From the NCBI GenBank assembly GCA_005777235.1, contig SXND01000016.1, forward strand, positions 1 to 44,288: a DNA stretch of 44,288 nucleotides, written 5' to 3'. Origin of the DNA: Pseudomonadota bacterium (GTDB lineage: Bacteria; Tectomicrobia; Entotheonellia; Entotheonellales; Entotheonellaceae). The notes under the pieces were generated by a model. It saw only the letters and a list, made by a program, of their open reading frames with translations. It was not told the origin of the DNA and did not search any database. Position numbers and translations under genes: made by a program. Shown here in pieces: positions 42,003-44,288 of the stretch (its first letter is position 1; each line of letters opens with the position of its first letter).

Positions 42003-42422
42003 CTACTGCGACCAATCGTCGAATCTGAGCCCCGGTACTTGCTCGAAGTCACGCCGATTCCGGGTGATCAACACCACGTTATGCACCAGCGCCGTTGCCG
42101 CAATGCGGAGATCCTGACTGCCCACACGCACCCGCAGAGCCCGTAACGCCTGAAATTGGCGCTCACACGCCATGTCAAAAGGCACGACAGGGATGGTGCT
42201 AAAGAACTGCACCGTTTCCAGCAACTTCGCATAGGCGTGCACCCGTGCCGCGCCATCAGAACGCCGTGCCAGGAGGGCCAAGCGCCCCCGGAGCATCTCT
42301 TCCACGGTGACGACACTGACGGCTACCGTCTCAGGGGGAGCGGATGCCAGGCGGGCACGCAGTGGGAGATGGCCCCCTTCATGCAGACTGACGTGATCCG
42401 TGTCGAGAAGCACGCGGATCAT
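42003..42422 (-). CDS. vapC: PIN-domain toxin, VapC type
   Basis: A 139-residue PIN-domain ribonuclease. Acidic residues: Asp in VLLDTDHVSLHE, Glu in VVTVEEMLRG, Asp in GSQDLRIAATAL and the last Asp in ITRNRRDFEQVPGL. VapC toxins cleave tRNA or rRNA when free of antitoxin. The start overlaps the antitoxin stop by 4 bases (ATGA), the usual toxin-after-antitoxin order. Both are inside one integron cassette, followed by attC site 1. Length is typical (130-140). Confidence 0.9.
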   Translation of the reverse strand: MIRVLLDTDHVSLHEGGHLPLRARLASAPPETVAVSVVTVEEMLRGRLALLARRSDGAARVHAYAKLLETVQFFSTIPVVPFDMACERQFQALRALRVRVGSQDLRIAATALVHNVVLITRNRRDFEQVPGLRFDDWSQ

Positions 42423-42709
42423 GCCGGCGTATCCAGGGTGCGCTGGCGTTGGAGCTCTTCCAGGAACTCGGTAAAGTCCGGGTCAGTGGCCGAGCGCCCA
42501 AACGCGTCGAGCCACGGATTGCCCTGCGCTTCGTCTGGTACCGCTACCTGGACCACTTTAGCAGCAGTGAGCCAGTGTACAAGGGCCTCGGTGACTCGAA
42601 CAATGGCCTCGGCCTCGGTGGTGGCCACCACCTTGACTTCCGGGATACCCAACGGCTGGGCGACGTATTGGTGCGCCGATTCAGTCCGGATGATGACGGG
42701 ATAGTTCAT
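42419..42709 (-). CDS. antitoxin partner of VapC
   Basis: A 96-residue protein, MNYPVIIRTESAHQYVAQPL through DFTEFLEELQRQRTLDTPA. The first ~70 residues have a HicB-like beta-alpha pattern (VIIRTES, VKVVATTEAEAIVRVTEALV); the tail is acidic and would wrap the toxin. I do not see a clear AbrB or ribbon-helix-helix DNA-binding motif, so it is not a classic VapB. Its own promoter with an extended -10 is just upstream, inside the cassette. Confidence 0.7.
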   Translation of the reverse strand: MNYPVIIRTESAHQYVAQPLGIPEVKVVATTEAEAIVRVTEALVHWLTAAKVVQVAVPDEAQGNPWLDAFGRSATDPDFTEFLEELQRQRTLDTPA

Positions 42710-42738
42710 AAGGTTCTCTTCTGTGCAAGGTAGAAAGG

Positions 42739-42767
42739 ATTATAGCATGATTACGTCCTCTTGGAAG
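42739..42767 (-). promoter_or_regulatory. cassette-borne promoter of the antitoxin-vapC pair
   Basis: On the minus strand TGCTATAAT (42747-42739) is an extended, perfect -10. CTTCCA lies 17 bases upstream as a poor -35. It sits between attC site 2 and the antitoxin ATG at 42709, so the pair need not depend on an integron promoter. Confidence 0.55.
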
Positions 42768-42773
42768 ACTGGA

Positions 42774-42869
42774 ACCTAACGCCCGCGGTGAGCCGCCGCC
42801 CCCACCCACCGACGACCACCTGCCGAACAATGCCCGCTGGGGGCGGGCGGCTCCAGTGCCTTGTTCGGC
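42774..42869 (-). repeat. attC site 2
   Basis: Outer cores ACCTAAC (42774-42780) and GTTCGGC (42863-42869), 96 bases apart. AGCCGCCGCCCCCA is inverted as TGGGGGCGGGCGGCT with one extra base in the right arm. The mismatch between the two cores is what a joined array predicts, since each end comes from a different cassette. On the minus strand the site reads GCCGAACAAGGCACTGGAG to CGCGGGCGTTAGGT, wording common in environmental attC sites. Confidence 0.82.
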
Positions 42870-42987
42870 TGGGGATGCACACCGAGCCCCGCCGTTAAGA
42901 CTCCCGCGCATACCACGCATTGGTTCCCACCCCTCACGCTGCCCAGGCACGGAACAACGCCTCCAGTGCCTGGGAGAGGCAAGACCA

Positions 42988-43176
42988 TCACGCGGGCTCA
43001 GGGACCTCCAGTTGCTGACAGATGCGTACCGCCGTGAACTCGAGGATCTCGTTATGGCGTGGCACTGAGGTCCGACGATGCGTGGCGGGATTTTCCCAAA
43101 TGGAATGTTCTCCCCCTTCCCGCACGAGCCGACACCCGTGCTGCCGCAAGTGGCGAAGCACGTCGCGCCGTTTCAT
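42988..43176 (-). CDS. hicA: HicA-type mRNA interferase toxin
   Basis: A 62-residue double-stranded-RNA-binding-fold toxin. KRRDVLRHLRQHGCRLVREG leads to the catalytic His in GGEHSIWENPATHR and the family end TSVPRHNEILEFTAVRICQQ. HicA cleaves mRNAs independent of ribosomes. The ATG overlaps the hicB stop by 4 bases, so here the antitoxin gene comes first, the reverse of the commonest hicA-hicB order but frequently seen. Followed about 120 bases later by attC site 2. Confidence 0.9.
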   Translation of the reverse strand: MKRRDVLRHLRQHGCRLVREGGEHSIWENPATHRRTSVPRHNEILEFTAVRICQQLEVPEPA

Positions 43177-43457
43177 GGGACAGCCATCTGCGGAACGACG
43201 TGGATGTGCGAGGCTGCGGTCAGGAGCAAATGGATCGGCTCTTCTACATCGGCTTCTGGATCAGTACATGACGGGTCAGGCGGTGGAAGTGGTTCCCCAT
43301 GGAGCAAGGCCGTCTCCGCCATATCGACCAAGGCGCTCGCCAGCAACCGACGGGCGTCTTGCAGCGTGTCCCCAGCCGTAATAGCGCCAGGGAAATCTAA
43401 CACTTCCGCATGGACACCATGCTCAAAAAACTTATACATTGCTTTGTAGGTCAACAT
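43173..43457 (-). CDS. hicB: HicB-type antitoxin
   Basis: A 94-residue protein with the HicB partial RNase-H fold: MLTYKAMYKFFEHGVHAEVL, DFPGAITAGDTLQDARRLLA, SALVDMAETALLHGEPLPPP (the family helix and P-P-P turn). The C-terminal part has no helix-turn-helix or ribbon-helix-helix, so it may neutralise the toxin without DNA binding. TTGCAG and TAGGCT about 17 bases apart lie upstream (near 43520-43550, minus strand) as a possible promoter. It overlaps hicA by 4 bases. Confidence 0.85.
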   Translation of the reverse strand: MLTYKAMYKFFEHGVHAEVLDFPGAITAGDTLQDARRLLASALVDMAETALLHGEPLPPPDPSCTDPEADVEEPIHLLLTAASHIHVVPQMAVP

Positions 43458-43658
43458 ATCTCGCTATCTCAGAAGCGGGTGAGTCCGTCATGATCAGCAT
43501 GCTACGTCATACATAGCCTACACGATGCCTGTATGGTCTGCAAAGTGGAAACCGCACACCCCAGCTCAGCGGACCCAGCCCGCTGAGAGGAACCGACCTG
43601 TAAGGGGAAGGCACCATGGCGGACCGGGTCCACTGCAGTGCGAGGTGAGGCCAACTTT

Positions 43659-43856
43659 TCAGACATCTGCGCTCAACTGAAGACCGCAATTGGGGCAGAG
43701 AGTTCTGTAGCCGCTCTTGAACATGAAGTAGAGAATTCCAGGCAACAAGAAAAACAAGCAAAGGATTAACCCGACAAATAAGCTACCTCGCGCGATGCGC
43801 TTCGGAGTCCCTTTATAGCCGCAGTTAGGATTGGGACAGATGATGCTCCTTGCCAC
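43659..43856 (-). CDS. small membrane protein with two zinc-binding CxxC pairs
   Basis: A 65-residue protein. IICPNPNCGYKG gives a CxxxxC pair, LFVGLILCLFFLLPGILYFMF is one membrane hairpin or span, and TLCPNCGLQ gives a CxxC. The two cysteine pairs flanking the hydrophobic stretch probably bind one zinc ion at the membrane face. It starts 23 bases after attC site 3 and is the first gene of the HicBA cassette. Similar LITAF-like or zinc-ribbon/TM proteins are common but uncharacterised in bacteria. Confidence 0.75.
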   Translation of the reverse strand: MARSIICPNPNCGYKGTPKRIARGSLFVGLILCLFFLLPGILYFMFKSGYRTLCPNCGLQLSADV

Positions 43857-43878
43857 GATTATCTCTCCAACTGATGAC

Positions 43879-43967
43879 GCCGAACGCCGGGCCTGAGCTG
43901 CGGCTGGAAGCGGGAGCGACGCAGGAGCGGACGCTGGAAGCCGTCAGCTCCAGGCCCGGCGTTCGGC
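43879..43967 (-). repeat. attC site 3
   Basis: Outer cores GCCGAAC (43879-43885) and GTTCGGC (43961-43967) enclose GCCGGGCCTGAGCTG and its inverted partner CAGCTCCAGGCCCGGC, which has an extra base in the right arm. 89 bases. It closes the cassette to its right, which runs off the window. Confidence 0.85.
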
Positions 43968-44288
43968 AAGGCCCTGAAGAGGACTTTCTCCGAGAACTGT
44001 CCCTCCAAGGGGAAGCTAAAAAACGCTATCCTCACTACATCTTCACTACTGACTCTAGTTTTTTCTACTTGATCTGTACCGTGGCACTAAGGGATGTTAA
44101 ATTTTGCAATGCTGAAGCTGGGACGTTGCCTATTATTACAGGATTCTGTTGACACTGTAGTAAAGATTCTGGGTCATGGGTATCCCCTGCGTGCCTTATG
44201 TAACGCTTGAGTCGTGTGGTCTCGGCCGGCGGCACGGGATTCTCGGAGCATGTCCAGCGCAATCCGCCCCTCTCAACAGACCTTACTC
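43968..44288 (-). other. partial cassette at the right edge, content unresolved
   Basis: About 320 bases right of attC site 3. A leftward frame runs from the window edge to a stop at 44065 (ending LSATVQIK); it contains LKRYIRHAGDTHDPESLLQ and would be the gene of this cassette, about 98 bases before attC3. I do not recognise the product. No other convincing gene is visible. Confidence 0.3.

Larger units (their letters stand above)
41844..43967 (-). mobile_element. integron cassette array end (three attC sites, no integrase in the window)
   Basis: Three attC sites at 41844-41932, 42774-42869 and 43879-43967 bound two complete cassettes. The core sites agree with cassette logic: the minus-strand end GTTAGGT of the 42.8-kb site matches the start ACCTAAC of the 41.9-kb site, and GTTCGGC of the 43.9-kb site matches GCCGAAC of the 42.8-kb site. 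Genes are all leftward with an attC after each set, as in normal cassettes. The attC1 end GTTAGGC has no matching GCCTAAC further left, so it is the terminal site. Confidence 0.8.

Noticed and set aside
41800-42015. A 71-codon leftward frame across the first attC site
   Set aside because: It spans the attC palindrome and has no ribosome site; it is an accident of the repeat.
43850-44152. A 100-codon rightward frame across attC site 3
   Set aside because: It reads through the attC hairpin and against the cassette direction; no domain.
1-44288. tRNA or rRNA genes
   Set aside because: No cloverleaf with a GGTTCRANYCC arm plus CCA-type acceptor and no rRNA-like sequence was recognised by eye; a dedicated scan would be needed to exclude a degenerate tRNA.

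Overview
The window is a gene-dense, GC-rich stretch of a bacterial chromosome. It holds about 40 protein genes, two mobile elements or remnants and the end of an integron cassette array. Hopanoid-type radical SAM, F420/LLM-type oxidoreductase, MoxR/DUF58 and lipoprotein genes point to an uncultured Gram-negative-type soil, sediment or symbiont bacterium. The mix recalls Tectomicrobia/Entotheonella-like or Methylomirabilota/Desulfobacterota-like genomes, but that placement is a weak inference because no rRNA or tRNA gene is present.

Layout. 1-4.9 kb: 5' two thirds of parE (leftward), a small peptidoglycan-binding-like protein, a PEGA-type lipoprotein with a small zinc-ribbon gene, and an ABC exporter. 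4.9-7.7 kb: an acyl-CoA ligase and a D-2-hydroxyacid dehydrogenase, apparently co-transcribed with the exporter from a near-consensus promoter. 7.7-13.3 kb: a YvcK/CofD-like gene, divergent from a DUF4129 / membrane protein / MoxR / DUF58 / membrane protein operon. 13.2-18.1 kb: a membrane metal-dependent hydrolase, an IS200/IS605-type relic, thiS-thiG-thiE behind a hairpin/terminator leader, and lhgO. 18.4-19.6 kb: an RRM RNA-binding protein and nfuA.

19.7-26.2 kb: a tight six-gene leftward operon: acyl carrier protein, ketosynthase, a ketosynthase homologue that has lost every catalytic residue (chain-length-factor-like), a family 2 glycosyltransferase, a halogenase-like flavoprotein and an HpnR-type B12 radical SAM methylase. 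It looks like a minimal type II polyketide/fatty-acid system with tailoring enzymes and is the best candidate here for an undescribed pathway.

26.4-33.2 kb: an accessory island. A REP-associated tyrosine transposase lies between perfect 19-bp inverted repeats. Next come a Uma2-family nuclease-like gene and a two-gene signalling/defence-like unit: a protein with three TIR or TIR-like domains, translationally coupled to an nSTAND1 NTPase with about 14 WD40 blades. The NTPase frame is broken by a T8 homopolymer frameshift and an in-frame TAG.

33.3-41.6 kb: a TPR/periplasmic-binding-protein lipoprotein divergent from an orphan LivF-like ATPase whose Walker A lysine is threonine. Then comes a leftward operon of an AcoX-like NAD-kinase-family protein, a rifampicin-phosphotransferase-like enzyme and an LLM oxidoreductase, followed by a small unknown gene.

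41.8-44.3 kb: three attC sites delimit integron cassettes. One carries a VapC-type toxin/antitoxin pair, one carries HicA/HicB plus a zinc-ribbon membrane protein, and a third is cut by the window edge. Gene direction, attC position and the side of the unpaired bases all indicate an array running leftward, so any integrase would lie beyond the right edge.
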